DNA of 34,968 nt from assembly GCA_020628815.1 (NCBI GenBank), contig JAHDEN010000054.1, positions 1 through 34,968 of the forward strand, given 5' to 3'. Below the pieces are notes generated by a model. The model ran no database searches. It had not been told where the DNA came from and saw only the letters and a list, made by a program, of their open reading frames with translations. Below are positions 10,376 to 18,191 of this stretch, one piece after another; positions within the stretch are counted from its first letter, which is position 1; the number at the start of each line of letters is the position of its first letter. The position numbers and the translations under genes were made by a program. The stretch comes from Chloroflexota bacterium (GTDB taxonomy: Bacteria; Chloroflexota; Anaerolineae; Promineifilales; Promineifilaceae).

Positions 10376-11227
10376 ATGAACAATACCCGCTTTGCACTCT
10401 TACTTCTTTTAATCGTGTTTGGATTGATGGCCTGCACAGGCAACACAGAAGAACCGGCCGTCCTCAGACTCGCAACGACCACCAGCACCTACAACTCCGG
10501 GCTGCTCGAAGCGATCGTCCCTGACTTTGAAACCCAATTTAATGCCCGTGTAGATGTCATTGCCGTGGGGACCGGCCAAGCGATCAAGCTGGGTGAATCG
10601 GGGGATGCTGACGTGATTTTGGTGCATGCACGCAGCCGTGAAGATCAATTTATCGCAGACGGGCACGGCGTTGAGCGGCTAGACGTAATGTTTAACGACT
10701 TTGTGATTGTTGGACCGGCCGATGATCCGGCCGGCATTCGAGGAACCACTCTGGCCGCTGATGCGTTACGCGCCATAGAGGAAGCACAGGCCCCATTTGC
10801 TTCTCGGGGGGATGACAGCGGGACGCACATACGGGAAAAAGAGCTTTGGATCGCGGCCGGTTTTGACCAATATCCACCGGGGGATTGGTATCTATCATTG
10901 GGGCAAGGGATGGGAGACACGCTCCGTTTTGCCAATGAAACGCTGGCCTATACCATGACAGATCGGGGGACGTTTTTGGCTACAAAAGACAGTCTGCCAG
11001 ATTTAGAAATCATGGTGGGTGGCGTTAATATCCAAGACAACCAAGATGATAATCTATTTAATCCCTATGGGGTGATTCCGGTTAGCCCTGACAAAGGGGG
11101 AGCGGCCGAATTGGCGAATCATTTTGCAAATTGGTTAATCGCAGAGCCAACTCAAAAAGCGATTTCAGAATTTGGGATGGAAAAATTTGATCAGCCGCTC
11201 TTTTATCCCAATGCCACCGAGGAATAA
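10376..11227 (+). CDS. tupA: Tungstate-binding lipoprotein of ABC transporter
   Basis: The 283-residue substrate-binding component. The signal peptide ends in lipobox LMAC (Cys20), so it is anchored to the outer face of the membrane. The mature protein starts with the TupA hallmark LATTTSTYNSGLL, whose Thr-Thr-Ser residues bind the oxyanion. LVHARSREDQF and DDSGTHIREKELW further match the TupA/WtpA families. The ATG at 10376 gives a normal 20-residue signal peptide; an in-frame ATG at 10352 would only lengthen its n-region. Tungstate rather than molybdate is inferred from the family. Divergent from tupB. Confidence 0.92.
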   Translation: MNNTRFALLLLLIVFGLMACTGNTEEPAVLRLATTTSTYNSGLLEAIVPDFETQFNARVDVIAVGTGQAIKLGESGDADVILVHARSREDQFIADGHGVERLDVMFNDFVIVGPADDPAGIRGTTLAADALRAIEEAQAPFASRGDDSGTHIREKELWIAAGFDQYPPGDWYLSLGQGMGDTLRFANETLAYTMTDRGTFLATKDSLPDLEIMVGGVNIQDNQDDNLFNPYGVIPVSPDKGGAAELANHFANWLIAEPTQKAISEFGMEKFDQPLFYPNATEE

Positions 11228-11290
11228 GCCTAGGGCTTAAAATTCTGGGGCGGCTCTACGCGTCGATCTATTCTCGGGTAAACTAGATAG

Positions 11291-12037
11291 ATGAAACTTT
11301 ATCTAATCCGCCATGCACAGTCTGCAAACAATGCCATATTTACAGAGGAAGAATATTGGACCAAACGCTCATCTGATCCTGAAATCACAGATATCGGTCA
11401 CGAGCAGGCGGCTCTACTAGGCCCTCATCTTGCAAAGCCCTCGGCCGAGCCTCGTCAGCATTCGTATCAGGAAAATCTAAGCTTTAACTTTGGCATCACA
11501 CATCTTTATTGCAGCCTGATGACACGCTCAATATTGACGGCCGAATACATTAGCAAAGCTTGCAATCTGCCCCTACACGCACATGAAAATATTTTCGAGA
11601 AGGGAGGAATCTACAAAGTTGACGAGCATGGGAAAAGACATGGGCTACCCGGCCGCAACCGAGAGTATTTCAACAGTCGCTTTCCCAGCCTCATTTTGCC
11701 AGAAAGTTTTAATGACGCCGGTTGGTACAATCGAGCGGCAGAATCAACGGATGAATTTATAGATCGTACAGCACAGGCGGTCGCTGACATTCGCCATGCA
11801 CATGAATCTACCAACGATGTTGTGGCGCTTGTGGTCCATGGGGACTTTATTGACCAGTTTATAAATGAGCTGATGAATGTAGACCGAAAAGCTGAAAATT
11901 ATGCGGGTGGTAATTGGTACGCAAACTGGGTGTCCAACAATACATCAATCTCACGCATAGACTTTAATAAAGGGGCGCACAACGTCATCTATTTAAATAG
12001 GATTGATCATTTACCGGCCGAATTAGTGACATGGTAA
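11291..12037 (+). CDS. Histidine phosphatase family protein
   Basis: A 248-residue enzyme of the phosphoglycerate mutase-like superfamily. The catalytic RHAQS motif (His8) lies at the extreme N-terminus, MTRSILTA supplies the second arginine region, and VVHGDFIDQF supplies the second histidine. It could be a phosphatase or a mutase; the substrate is unknown. There is no signal peptide. It sits 63 bases after tupA on the same strand, without a visible terminator, and 11 bases from the convergent mevalonate kinase gene. No Shine-Dalgarno is seen before its ATG. Confidence 0.82.
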   Translation: MKLYLIRHAQSANNAIFTEEEYWTKRSSDPEITDIGHEQAALLGPHLAKPSAEPRQHSYQENLSFNFGITHLYCSLMTRSILTAEYISKACNLPLHAHENIFEKGGIYKVDEHGKRHGLPGRNREYFNSRFPSLILPESFNDAGWYNRAAESTDEFIDRTAQAVADIRHAHESTNDVVALVVHGDFIDQFINELMNVDRKAENYAGGNWYANWVSNNTSISRIDFNKGAHNVIYLNRIDHLPAELVTW

Positions 12038-12048
12038 CTGTGCTGAGT

Positions 12049-13128
12049 TTAGGAATCTAGGACGGACCGAATAACGTTGGTGGCTCCAGCGTCGAGCAGG
12101 GCTTTGCGCACATCTTCCTCAACTTCATCGTTGACAAGGGCGATCATATTTCCCCCTCTGCCTCCCCCACTCAATTTTGCTCCCAAAGCTCCGGCCTTAC
12201 GTGCGGCCGTAATTAACTTTTCTAGTTCGGGGGATGAGACCGTCATGTCTTGCAGCACATGCTGATTAAAGTTCATCAGCGAGCCAAGCCCCTCAACATC
12301 ACCGCGATTTAACGCTTGCCGCGCTTGATTGGCGATTTGGCCACAGCGAATAAACAACGACTCAAACTCAAATCGGTTGGTCAGCCACAGCAGCCTTACG
12401 TCCCGCACACTTTCCGATGTCGGAGCCGGAATCCCCGTATCTGCAATCAAAAAGGTAAATGATGCGCCGGTCGAAAATGTTTTAATTCCCGGCATAAACA
12501 GCATGTAGCCATCGCCGCCCAGCAGATAGTTGTAGGTATCTACATCATCAAAAAACAGATCACGCACAAAATAAACCGGCTTATTGTATGAAACAACGGT
12601 GTTGTCGATGCCGCTAGGGGTGCCATGATAAATTCGCTCAATTTCATACGTCATCCTAGAAACAACGTCTGATTTAGCAAGCTGTGGCACGTTGTAATGG
12701 TTCGCAAGGGCGCGAAACAAGGCGGCCGACAGTGCAGCACCGCTTCCCATGCCACCGGCCATTGGAATGGTGCTGGTTAAAGTGATTTTTAAACCGTCAT
12801 CTCGCAAAGCAAGATCTGGCGATTGTTTGAAAAAGTCGCGGATCGCTCGTGATTGGGGATGGTTGTCATCAGCTTCATAAAGCCATAACCGTTCATCAAG
12901 GTCAGGCATGACCAACTCGATCCCATCTTCTGAATCGGTAGATTCAACCACAGCTTTGGCCTGCACAGACTCAATCGGCACTGCGATAGCAGGCTGTCCA
13001 TACACAACCGAGTGCTCGCCAAACAAAATAATCTTGCCTGGGGCTGTAGCACTGCTCATTGTTTCTGTTATATGCGGTATACGTAAATTTCGTACCGTTT
13101 TTGGAGCTTCGCTTGAGAGTTCTGCCAT
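12049..13128 (-). CDS. mvk: Mevalonate kinase (GHMP kinase)
   Basis: Phosphorylates mevalonate in the mevalonate route to isoprenoids. The N-terminal APGKIILFGEHSVVYG motif (about 29-44), the ATP-binding PMAGGMGSGAALS (about 122-134), the catalytic aspartate in GTPSGIDN (Asp175) and the C-terminal KLSGGGRGGN motif are all present. The frame opens at ATG 13128, but family members usually start 5-10 residues before APGK, which would favour the ATG at 13059. Neither has a Shine-Dalgarno, so the first 23 residues are doubtful. It follows the dual-specificity phosphatase gene by 36 bases on the same strand, so the two are probably cotranscribed. Other mevalonate-pathway genes are not in the window; a related GHMP kinase is a possible alternative. 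Confidence 0.85.
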   Translation of the reverse strand: MAELSSEAPKTVRNLRIPHITETMSSATAPGKIILFGEHSVVYGQPAIAVPIESVQAKAVVESTDSEDGIELVMPDLDERLWLYEADDNHPQSRAIRDFFKQSPDLALRDDGLKITLTSTIPMAGGMGSGAALSAALFRALANHYNVPQLAKSDVVSRMTYEIERIYHGTPSGIDNTVVSYNKPVYFVRDLFFDDVDTYNYLLGGDGYMLFMPGIKTFSTGASFTFLIADTGIPAPTSESVRDVRLLWLTNRFEFESLFIRCGQIANQARQALNRGDVEGLGSLMNFNQHVLQDMTVSSPELEKLITAARKAGALGAKLSGGGRGGNMIALVNDEVEEDVRKALLDAGATNVIRSVLDS

Positions 13129-13164
13129 ATGGCTATATTCGGCCGTTTTTTTCAGACTGCTTTT

Positions 13165-13680
13165 TTATTGCGAATCGCATAACCATCTCCTCAATCCCTC
13201 GCCATGTCGAGGTTCGAGTTTAACCAATTTCCGCTTTTCAACCAAAAAATCTCTTGCTTCATCAAAAGTCATACCCTGATGCCGCATCAGCCAACCAGCA
13301 ATCAATGTCGCTGACCTGCCTCGTCCCTTTGCGCAGTGCACATACACATTCCGCCCTTCTTCAACCTGGCTCTGAATAAAATCAACACCGGCCGAAATCA
13401 CATCTGAGCTAGGAACATGGATATCAGGAACTTTTAATTTTAAATGACGAATATCATGCTGTCTGAACAAATCGAGATCATCAGATCGCTCATTACGGAT
13501 ATCTATAACTGCCCCTATCTGATTTTCAATCAGATACTCATAATCTCTTGCATAGGTTGGGGCCCCACCTAACCACACACGGTCCGTTATTTTATCATAC
13601 CAGCGGTTACCCTGAACACGCTCGTAAATAAAGCGAATGATCGGATAAAGTTTGTCAAAAAAGTAGTGAAAAAGTGACAT
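13165..13680 (-). CDS. Dual-specificity protein phosphatase family protein
   Basis: A 171-residue cysteine phosphatase. The signature HCAKGRGRSA carries the nucleophile Cys116 and Arg122. Asp86 in VPDIHVPS is placed as the general acid. The N-terminal 25 residues are amphipathic and aromatic, possibly a membrane-contacting helix, as in PTPMT1-type lipid-phosphate phosphatases. Substrate could be a phosphoprotein or a phospholipid such as phosphatidylglycerophosphate. It is the first gene of the pair with mevalonate kinase; the promoter must lie in the AT-rich stretch above 13680. Confidence 0.85.
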   Translation of the reverse strand: MSLFHYFFDKLYPIIRFIYERVQGNRWYDKITDRVWLGGAPTYARDYEYLIENQIGAVIDIRNERSDDLDLFRQHDIRHLKLKVPDIHVPSSDVISAGVDFIQSQVEEGRNVYVHCAKGRGRSATLIAGWLMRHQGMTFDEARDFLVEKRKLVKLEPRHGEGLRRWLCDSQ

Positions 13681-14017
13681 TTCAAAAAATTAAATAAGCG
13701 ATTGATTAGCCCACTCAATATACAAGATTCTGGCGAGCATAGGGTCATATTGTTTTAAACCATCAAACTTTTTTAATTTCATTTTTACAGTCCGCTTCAT
13801 TAGTTTAATGTTAACGATTGAAGTTAGAAAGGTGATTTGATTCCTATTCCTTTGACCAACTCAAAGTTTTCAGAGCCAGATGACATATATAAAGCGAAAG
13901 GAGTACTAACAAACTATCCGATGACACAACTTTGACACAACAACGATCAATCTGACACGTTTTTGAAACAAATTTTCACCACTTTTTACCCATCCACCCC
14001 GTATCATTCTTGTATAT
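13681..14017. other. AT-rich intergenic control region
   Basis: This stretch separates the minus-strand phosphatase/kinase pair from the plus-strand small-protein operon. It lacks the CGGCCG word that is common elsewhere. No open frame of note or tRNA is seen. It should hold two divergent promoters. A TATATG at 14013-14018 could be an extended -10 box for the plus-strand transcript, but no matching -35 is convincing. Confidence 0.5.
13922..13958 (+). promoter_or_regulatory. Three TGACAC direct repeats
   Basis: The hexamer TGACAC occurs at 13922, 13933 and 13953, in the same orientation, with spacings of 11 and 20 bases, close to one and two helical turns. This is what same-face protein binding would need. 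It lies about 55-90 bases upstream of the probable start of the small-protein leader. No known regulator is recognised. Confidence 0.35.
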
Positions 14018-14034
14018 GGCAGTCACGAACTGCC
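14018..14034 (+). promoter_or_regulatory. Leader hairpin 1 / palindrome GGCAGT-ACTGCC
   Basis: A perfect 6-bp inverted repeat, GGCAGT and ACTGCC, with a 5-base centre, just after the probable -10 box. It could be the 5' stem-loop of the leader RNA or a DNA operator. Twenty-one bases further on lies a full intrinsic terminator. Confidence 0.45.
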
Positions 14035-14055
14035 CCCAAATAACTTAACGATCAG

Positions 14056-14094
14056 TACGACAGTTTCCAATAAGTGAAGCTGTCGTATTTTTTT
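14056..14094 (+). terminator. Intrinsic terminator in the leader of the small-protein operon (attenuator candidate)
   Basis: Arms 14056-14067 and 14076-14087 form a 12-bp stem (TACGACAGTTTC with GAAGCTGTCGTA, one G-U) followed by seven T. It lies only 16 bases before the first small gene, after a leader that already has a hairpin at 14018. This is the layout of an attenuated leader, or of a small RNA of about 80 nt whose read-through makes the small proteins. Confidence 0.7.
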
Positions 14095-14110
14095 ACCGGA
14101 GTAGTAAAAA

Positions 14111-14275
14111 ATGAACGATTACGCTTTAGCAAAACTACTGCATAACGAGTACGAAACAACGTTCTCAAACCCAGACACCAACGAAAATGTGCAATTTCGA
14201 AACGAAATTCGTCTTTCATCTGTTGTCATTGGCCTGCCACTCGCAGTCGCCATTTTCTCTGCCATTTTATTTTAA
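14111..14275 (+). CDS. Small tail-anchored membrane protein 1 (54 aa)
   Basis: A hypothetical 54-residue protein. It has a polar N-terminal part (residues 1-36, starting MNDYALAKLLHNEY) and a C-terminal hydrophobic helix (about 37-54, SSVVIGLPLAVAIFSAILF), ending right at the membrane segment. The start ATG follows GGAG at nine bases. It is preceded by an intrinsic terminator and followed, 23 bases later, by a second gene of the same design; a shared terminator closes the pair. Unknown family: candidates are a regulator of a membrane complex, a small toxin-like peptide or a stress protein. Evidence for coding is the ribosome site, the clean hydrophobic helix and the operon frame, not homology. 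Confidence 0.65.
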   Translation: MNDYALAKLLHNEYETTFSNPDTNENVQFRNEIRLSSVVIGLPLAVAIFSAILF

Positions 14276-14298
14276 TTTTAAACGAAGAAGAATAAGCT

Positions 14299-14433
14299 AT
14301 GTCACACCCAAACCTAACCAAATATTACCGTAGCGACATTGAGCGCGATTCAGAAGGTTCAACCATCGGATTGGTCCTTAATTTAGTTGTAATCGCAACT
14401 GCAGTGTTCGCAGCAGTTGAATTTCTCTTCTAG
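14299..14433 (+). CDS. Small tail-anchored membrane protein 2 (44 aa)
   Basis: A hypothetical 44-residue protein with the same layout as its neighbour: a charged N-terminus (MSHPNLTKYYRSDIERDSEG) and a C-terminal hydrophobic helix (about 21-44) ending in LF, as in protein 1. The two may be distant paralogues, since both have an N-terminal x-L-x-K pattern followed by an acidic patch. A weak purine-rich site, GAAGAAG, precedes the ATG. Followed by a strong terminator. Function unknown. Confidence 0.62.
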   Translation: MSHPNLTKYYRSDIERDSEGSTIGLVLNLVVIATAVFAAVEFLF

Positions 14434-14454
14434 ATTTTTCTAGAACAATCCAAC

Positions 14455-14497
14455 AAAAAAGCCGCTCATGTTTTTCATGAGTGGCTTTTTTATTTTC
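14455..14497. terminator. Bidirectional intrinsic terminator
   Basis: Stem GCCGCTCATG (14461-14470) with CATGAGTGGC (14476-14485), one G-U, flanked by A6 on the left and T7 on the right. It ends the small-protein operon on plus and the moaD-like transcript on minus. Confidence 0.9.
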
Positions 14498-14518
14498 TGC
14501 CAAAGTTAAACCGGCCGC

Positions 14519-14755
14519 TTAACCACCTGCAACAGGCGTAAACACAGACAGCTCTTCATTCTCATTGAGCCTAGTTTCAGATTCAGAATTATGCTCCTCG
14601 TTAATGGCCCACAGCACATCTTCCCAGCTAATTCCAACCGATGCGAGAGCCTCTGCTACGGTTGCACCCTCATCCAGTTCAAGCCATTTCCGGCCGCGAT
14701 TCTCTCTCGGCAATTTATCCCTTAGTGGGCCATACAATCTCAAAAATACGCGCAT
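14519..14755 (-). CDS. MoaD/ThiS-family sulfur-carrier protein
   Basis: A 78-residue ubiquitin-like protein ending in the diagnostic Gly-Gly, which is adenylated and then thiocarboxylated to donate sulfur, for molybdopterin in MoaD or thiazole in ThiS. MRVFLRLYGPLRDKL at the start and the late FTPVAGG are typical of MoaD-like proteins. It follows the glutamine amidotransferase gene by seven bases, so the two are cotranscribed. No MoaE or ThiG is nearby, so the acceptor is unknown. With tungstate uptake genes 4 kb away, a role in the W/Mo cofactor is plausible but not shown. Confidence 0.82.
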   Translation of the reverse strand: MRVFLRLYGPLRDKLPRENRGRKWLELDEGATVAEALASVGISWEDVLWAINEEHNSESETRLNENEELSVFTPVAGG

Positions 14756-14762
14756 CTGACTC

Positions 14763-15470
14763 TTATCCCTGCAAAAAATTCAATATCCAAGTCGCTAGCT
14801 CTTTTGTGTTGCGTGGCTGATCAAGTGTTTTTCTTGCGGCCGCAATTGTCTCAGACCGGATGCGGTCTGTGCGCGCATCCATCAACGCTTCAGAAAAACT
14901 TGGCAAAAACTCAGGGTGTCCTTGAATGCCCAACATATTTTCGCCAACCATAAACATTCCCACATTGCAAAACTCGTTTCCAGCCAGCAGCTTGCCGTTC
15001 TCCGGCATTTTTACAACCTGATCTTGGCAGCTCAACAGCACGTTAAAGCCATCTAAAGTTGGCGTCATCCACTCTTTTTGCTCGTACATCTCAAATGAAT
15101 GCACCCCAATCCCCCACCCTTTTGGTGATTTGATCGTTTCTCCACCCAAAGCGTGTGCCAACATTTGATGACCAAAGCATATACCAACCAGCTTGCTCCC
15201 GGCCGCGTTCAGCTCGCGATAATAGCTGGCAAGATTATGCACCCAATCCAAGTCATCATAAACAGACGCGCTAGAGCCACCCACAACGTATCCATCATAA
15301 TCGGCCGGATTATTAGGATAATTTCCAGCCATAATATCAAACTCAGTTAGCTCGACGTTAAATTCTGGGGCATGATCAAACAGGTTACGAAAAATATCTG
15401 TATTTCCGCCACCCGTCACGTGATGGTAGCGTTCTGGCACCGGGCCACTGCAAAGCAAAGCGATTTTCAT
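14763..15470 (-). CDS. Class I glutamine amidotransferase domain protein
   Basis: A 235-residue stand-alone class I GATase. The nucleophile cysteine is in GICFGHQ, and the His-Glu pair is in GIQGHPEF, so the triad is complete. Such free domains resemble the GuaA amidotransferase part and the GATase1 proteins that act on small ligands or as gamma-glutamyl hydrolases. No synthetase partner is fused or adjacent; the only cotranscribed partner is the MoaD-like protein. It starts at ATG 15470. Substrate unknown. Confidence 0.85.
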   Translation of the reverse strand: MKIALLCSGPVPERYHHVTGGGNTDIFRNLFDHAPEFNVELTEFDIMAGNYPNNPADYDGYVVGGSSASVYDDLDWVHNLASYYRELNAAGSKLVGICFGHQMLAHALGGETIKSPKGWGIGVHSFEMYEQKEWMTPTLDGFNVLLSCQDQVVKMPENGKLLAGNEFCNVGMFMVGENMLGIQGHPEFLPSFSEALMDARTDRIRSETIAAARKTLDQPRNTKELATWILNFLQG

Positions 15471-15487
15471 GCCGGAATTATAGTCCC

Positions 15488-15510
15488 GAGACGCGCCAAC
15501 GGCACGTCTC
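15488..15510. repeat. Short palindrome GAGACGCGCC-AAC-GGCACGTCTC
   Basis: Ten-base arms with a three-base centre and one mismatch, upstream of the amidotransferase gene. It looks like another short member of the GTAGRG/CTCTAC palindrome class found in several spacers of this window. Confidence 0.6.
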
Positions 15511-15546
15511 TACAACACATTTCCCACGCAGGAGCGCCCCTGGCAA

Positions 15547-15577
15547 CAAAAAAGGCCTGCACCAGCGGTACAGACCT
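15547..15577 (-). terminator. Intrinsic terminator of the one-carbon cluster
   Basis: On the minus RNA, an 11-bp stem (arms 15567-15577 and 15553-15563) with two U-G pairs closes on a three-base loop and is followed by six to seven U. On the plus RNA the same two pairs would be C/A mismatches, so it is specific for the minus strand. It lies 63 bases after the fhs stop and would end the cluster transcript. Confidence 0.85.
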
Positions 15578-15595
15578 TCTCTAATAACAATTGAG

Positions 15596-15640
15596 TACAG
15601 CTAAAAACTGATAGCTGTAAACTGATAACTGACAGCTAAC
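15596..15640. repeat. CAGTTATCAG-type degenerate spacer repeat, copy 1
   Basis: Short, imperfectly repeated words CTGATAGCTG, CTGATAACTG and ACAGCT run up to the fhs stop codon. On the minus strand they read as TCAGTTATCAG. Related spacers lie at 19818-19900 and 21393-21430. Confidence 0.5.
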
Positions 15641-17535
15641 TAGAACATCCCAACAATCTGACCCGTTTCCATGTCAATGTCGATGTCGTAGTACGCCGGC
15701 CGGGTTGGATACCCAGGCATCGTGCTCATCGTACCCAATAGCGGATAGAGGAAGCCAGAACCAACAGACGCACGGATCTCACGAATCGGCACTGTAAAGC
15801 CGGTTGGCCACCCTTTTAGCTCAGGATCATGGCTGATTGAAAGATGGGTTTTCGCCATACACATCGGCAAGCCACCAAAGCCATTCGCTTCATAGCTGGC
15901 GATTTGCTCTTCCGCTTTTTCAGAATATTCAACACCGTCAGCGTTGTACATTTCTTTGCAGATGATTTCGATTTTCTCTTTGATCGGCAGATCCAAGTCG
16001 TAGAGGAATTTGAAGTCGCTCTCCATCTCACACGCCTTAACTACAGCCTCAGCCAAATTAGATGCGCCCAAGCCGCCCAATGCCCAATGGTCAGACATCA
16101 CAGCGTCAACAGCACCGGCTTCGACGGCCGCTTTGCGAATCATTTCAACTTCGTTGTCGGTGTCTGTGTGGAATTTATTGATTGCCACAACAACCGGCAC
16201 GCCGTACATACGAGCATTTTTAATGTGTGCGCGTAAGTTGCTCAACCCTTCTTCAAGCAGTTCCAAATTCTCTTCCGTGTAAGCACGATCAAGCGGTTTA
16301 CCCGGGGTCACTTTTGGACCACCACCATGGGTTTTAAGCGCACGTACCGTTGCAACAAGAACTACAGCGTTGGGCACAAGGCCAGAGTAGCGACATTTAA
16401 TGTTGAAGAACTTCTCCATACCGATGTCAGCACCAAAGCCAGCCTCAGTCACAACGTAACCATCCTCACCCACTAATTTGAGGGCGATTTGGTCAGCTAC
16501 AATTGAGCTGTTGCCGTGTGCGATGTTGGCGAAAGGTCCAGCGTGGATCATCGCAGGAGTTCCTTCTAGCGTCTGCATCATCGTCGGTTTAAGCGCGTCT
16601 TTCATCAACACGGTCAACGCACCTGCACAACCGATATCTTCGGCCGTTACAGGTACACCGCTCCGGCTCATACCGATTACCATACGACCCAATCGTTCGC
16701 GCATGTCTGGCAAGCTGGTCGCCAGCGCCAAAATAGCCATGATTTCAGAAGCAACGGTAATGTCGAAGCCGGTTTCACGGGTGCGACCTTTCTCTTTTGG
16801 TCCAGTCCCGATCGTGATTCCGCGCATCATCCGGTCGTTACAGTCAACCACGCGACGCCAGGTGATGGTGTCAGGATCGATGTCCAAACGAGCGAAACGG
16901 GCCGCTTCTTCGGCCGTCAAATCTTCAGGATTGGTTTTGTCGATGCCCAATTTTTTGAGGCGACGCAACATTGAAGGAGAGAATGAACGCACCCCTTTTT
17001 TGGCTGGAGTCAACCGGCGATAAAGAGCCTCGTCACTTTGGCTAGCTTCATGGAACAAACGGGTATCGATGGCGGCCGCCAACACGTTGTTCGCAATTGA
17101 AATCGCGTGGATGTCGCCGGTTCCATGGAGATTGAACTCTTCCATCGGAATAACCTGGCTGTAGCCACCACCGGCCGCGCCACCTTTGATCGAAAAGGTT
17201 GGACCCATAGACGGCTGGCGAATGCAGGTCATCACTTTTTTATCTAAATGGGCACCAAGCGCTTGGCTCAAACCAACAGTTGTGGTTGTTTTACCCTCAC
17301 CCAACGGGGTTGGGGTGATAGCGGTAACCACAATGTAGTTCCCATTTTTCTGATCAGCAAGACGCTCACGAACGTCAAGACTGACTTTCGCTTTGGTCCA
17401 ACCGTACATTTCAAGTTCTTCGTCCTTGATGCCAGCTTCACGCGCGATCTCGAGGATCGGTAGTGGGGTTGCGGCTTGGGCGATGTCGATGTCGCTAGGG
17501 ACATCTTCCAACATGTTTTCGAGTTTATGTGCCAT
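15640..17535 (-). CDS. fhs: Formate-tetrahydrofolate ligase
   Basis: Makes 10-formyl-THF from formate, THF and ATP, the entry of formate into one-carbon metabolism. The 631-residue product has the P-loop [11 protein letters not shown] (about 75-85) and [20 protein letters not shown]. The frame is open 93 bases upstream, but that part runs through a palindromic repeat. The ATG at 17535 follows AAGGAGG at the ideal distance, so I use it. At 631 residues it is longer than the roughly 557 usual in acetogens. Segments such as [28 protein letters not shown] and [20 protein letters not shown] parts look like the ligase domain of eukaryotic C1-THF synthase. It is the last gene of the minus-strand cluster. 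Confidence 0.95.
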   Translation of the reverse strand: MAHKLENMLEDVPSDIDIAQAATPLPILEIAREAGIKDEELEMYGWTKAKVSLDVRERLADQKNGNYIVVTAITPTPLGEGKTTTTVGLSQALGAHLDKKVMTCIRQPSMGPTFSIKGGAAGGGYSQVIPMEEFNLHGTGDIHAISIANNVLAAAIDTRLFHEASQSDEALYRRLTPAKKGVRSFSPSMLRRLKKLGIDKTNPEDLTAEEAARFARLDIDPDTITWRRVVDCNDRMMRGITIGTGPKEKGRTRETGFDITVASEIMAILALATSLPDMRERLGRMVIGMSRSGVPVTAEDIGCAGALTVLMKDALKPTMMQTLEGTPAMIHAGPFANIAHGNSSIVADQIALKLVGEDGYVVTEAGFGADIGMEKFFNIKCRYSGLVPNAVVLVATVRALKTHGGGPKVTPGKPLDRAYTEENLELLEEGLSNLRAHIKNARMYGVPVVVAINKFHTDTDNEVEMIRKAAVEAGAVDAVMSDHWALGGLGASNLAEAVVKACEMESDFKFLYDLDLPIKEKIEIICKEMYNADGVEYSEKAEEQIASYEANGFGGLPMCMAKTHLSISHDPELKGWPTGFTVPIREIRASVGSGFLYPLLGTMSTMPGYPTRPAYYDIDIDMETGQIVGMF

Positions 17536-17583
17536 TTTTGGCCTCCTTCTGGAAACGCGATTTTTTCTTTTACGAACCCCGGT

Positions 17584-17655
17584 GTAGGGGTCGACGGGGT
17601 CGGAACAATTTATTTTCTTCGGAGCCAAGTTGAACCCGACCCCGTCGACCCCTAC
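17584..17655. repeat. 72-bp inverted-repeat element, copy B (GTAGGGG...CCCCTAC)
   Basis: Perfect 20-base inverted arms at 17584-17603 and 17636-17655 around a 32-base centre. It has the same ends and length as the element at 139-210, although the arm interior differs. It ends exactly on the stop codon of the DinB-like gene and lies 48 bases before the fhs start. On RNA it would form a 20-bp hairpin within the cluster transcript. Confidence 0.85.
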
Positions 17656-18119
17656 TAATCTTCAGATTCAAACTGTTTATAGATTTTTGTTAAGTGACTC
17701 AAATGGTCACTGTCATGATTGGCGGCGACTTCAATCAAACGTTCGGCCGTCAAATCACCATAAATGTCATGTTTGACCGATTTACTCAGCTGATTGGCAG
17801 GTAACATTTTGACCCGTTCAACCAATCTTCGACGACTCTCTTTCCAACGAATAATCGAGTCTGTTAATTCCGGCCGACCTAAGTCCGCTTCTGTATTCCA
17901 ATATGCGGTAAAGGTTTGCTGTTTACCCGTTAGCATCCCGTCTAACCAAATCAAGTACGCTTCTCGTTCAATTTTGGCCAGATGTGCCGCGATTAAACGA
18001 AAAGACCACTCTTTGGGAGCTGGTCGCCAATCCTGATATTGGGCCACATCGTATAACATGGCGCAGAGGTTATCGTGCCCTTTTAAAAGTTGATCAAGCT
18101 GGTAAGTGAGTATTGCCAT
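17655..18119 (-). CDS. DinB-like protein 1
   Basis: A 154-residue protein of the DinB/YfiT four-helix superfamily, often metal-binding and involved in thiol-dependent or unknown transfers. The segment [19 protein letters not shown] contains the typical helix with a possible metal histidine, and [10 protein letters not shown] near the C-terminus supplies further histidines. It is a paralogue of the next gene upstream (shared [22 protein letters not shown] and HDxxHxxHL patterns). Both lie between the methyltransferase and fhs genes. Function unknown. Confidence 0.78.
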   Translation of the reverse strand: MAILTYQLDQLLKGHDNLCAMLYDVAQYQDWRPAPKEWSFRLIAAHLAKIEREAYLIWLDGMLTGKQQTFTAYWNTEADLGRPELTDSIIRWKESRRRLVERVKMLPANQLSKSVKHDIYGDLTAERLIEVAANHDSDHLSHLTKIYKQFESED

Positions 18120-18191
18120 GAATTCTTAGCGTGATGCCTGTTGCGTGGAGCGTAGGCTGTTTTTCAAACAAAACGTTCTACGTCCCACAAA

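Noticed and set aside
17536..17628. N-terminal extension of the formate-THF ligase frame
   Set aside because: It runs through a 72-bp palindrome and a basic low-complexity stretch; the ATG at 17535 has an ideal Shine-Dalgarno and the normal family N-terminus.
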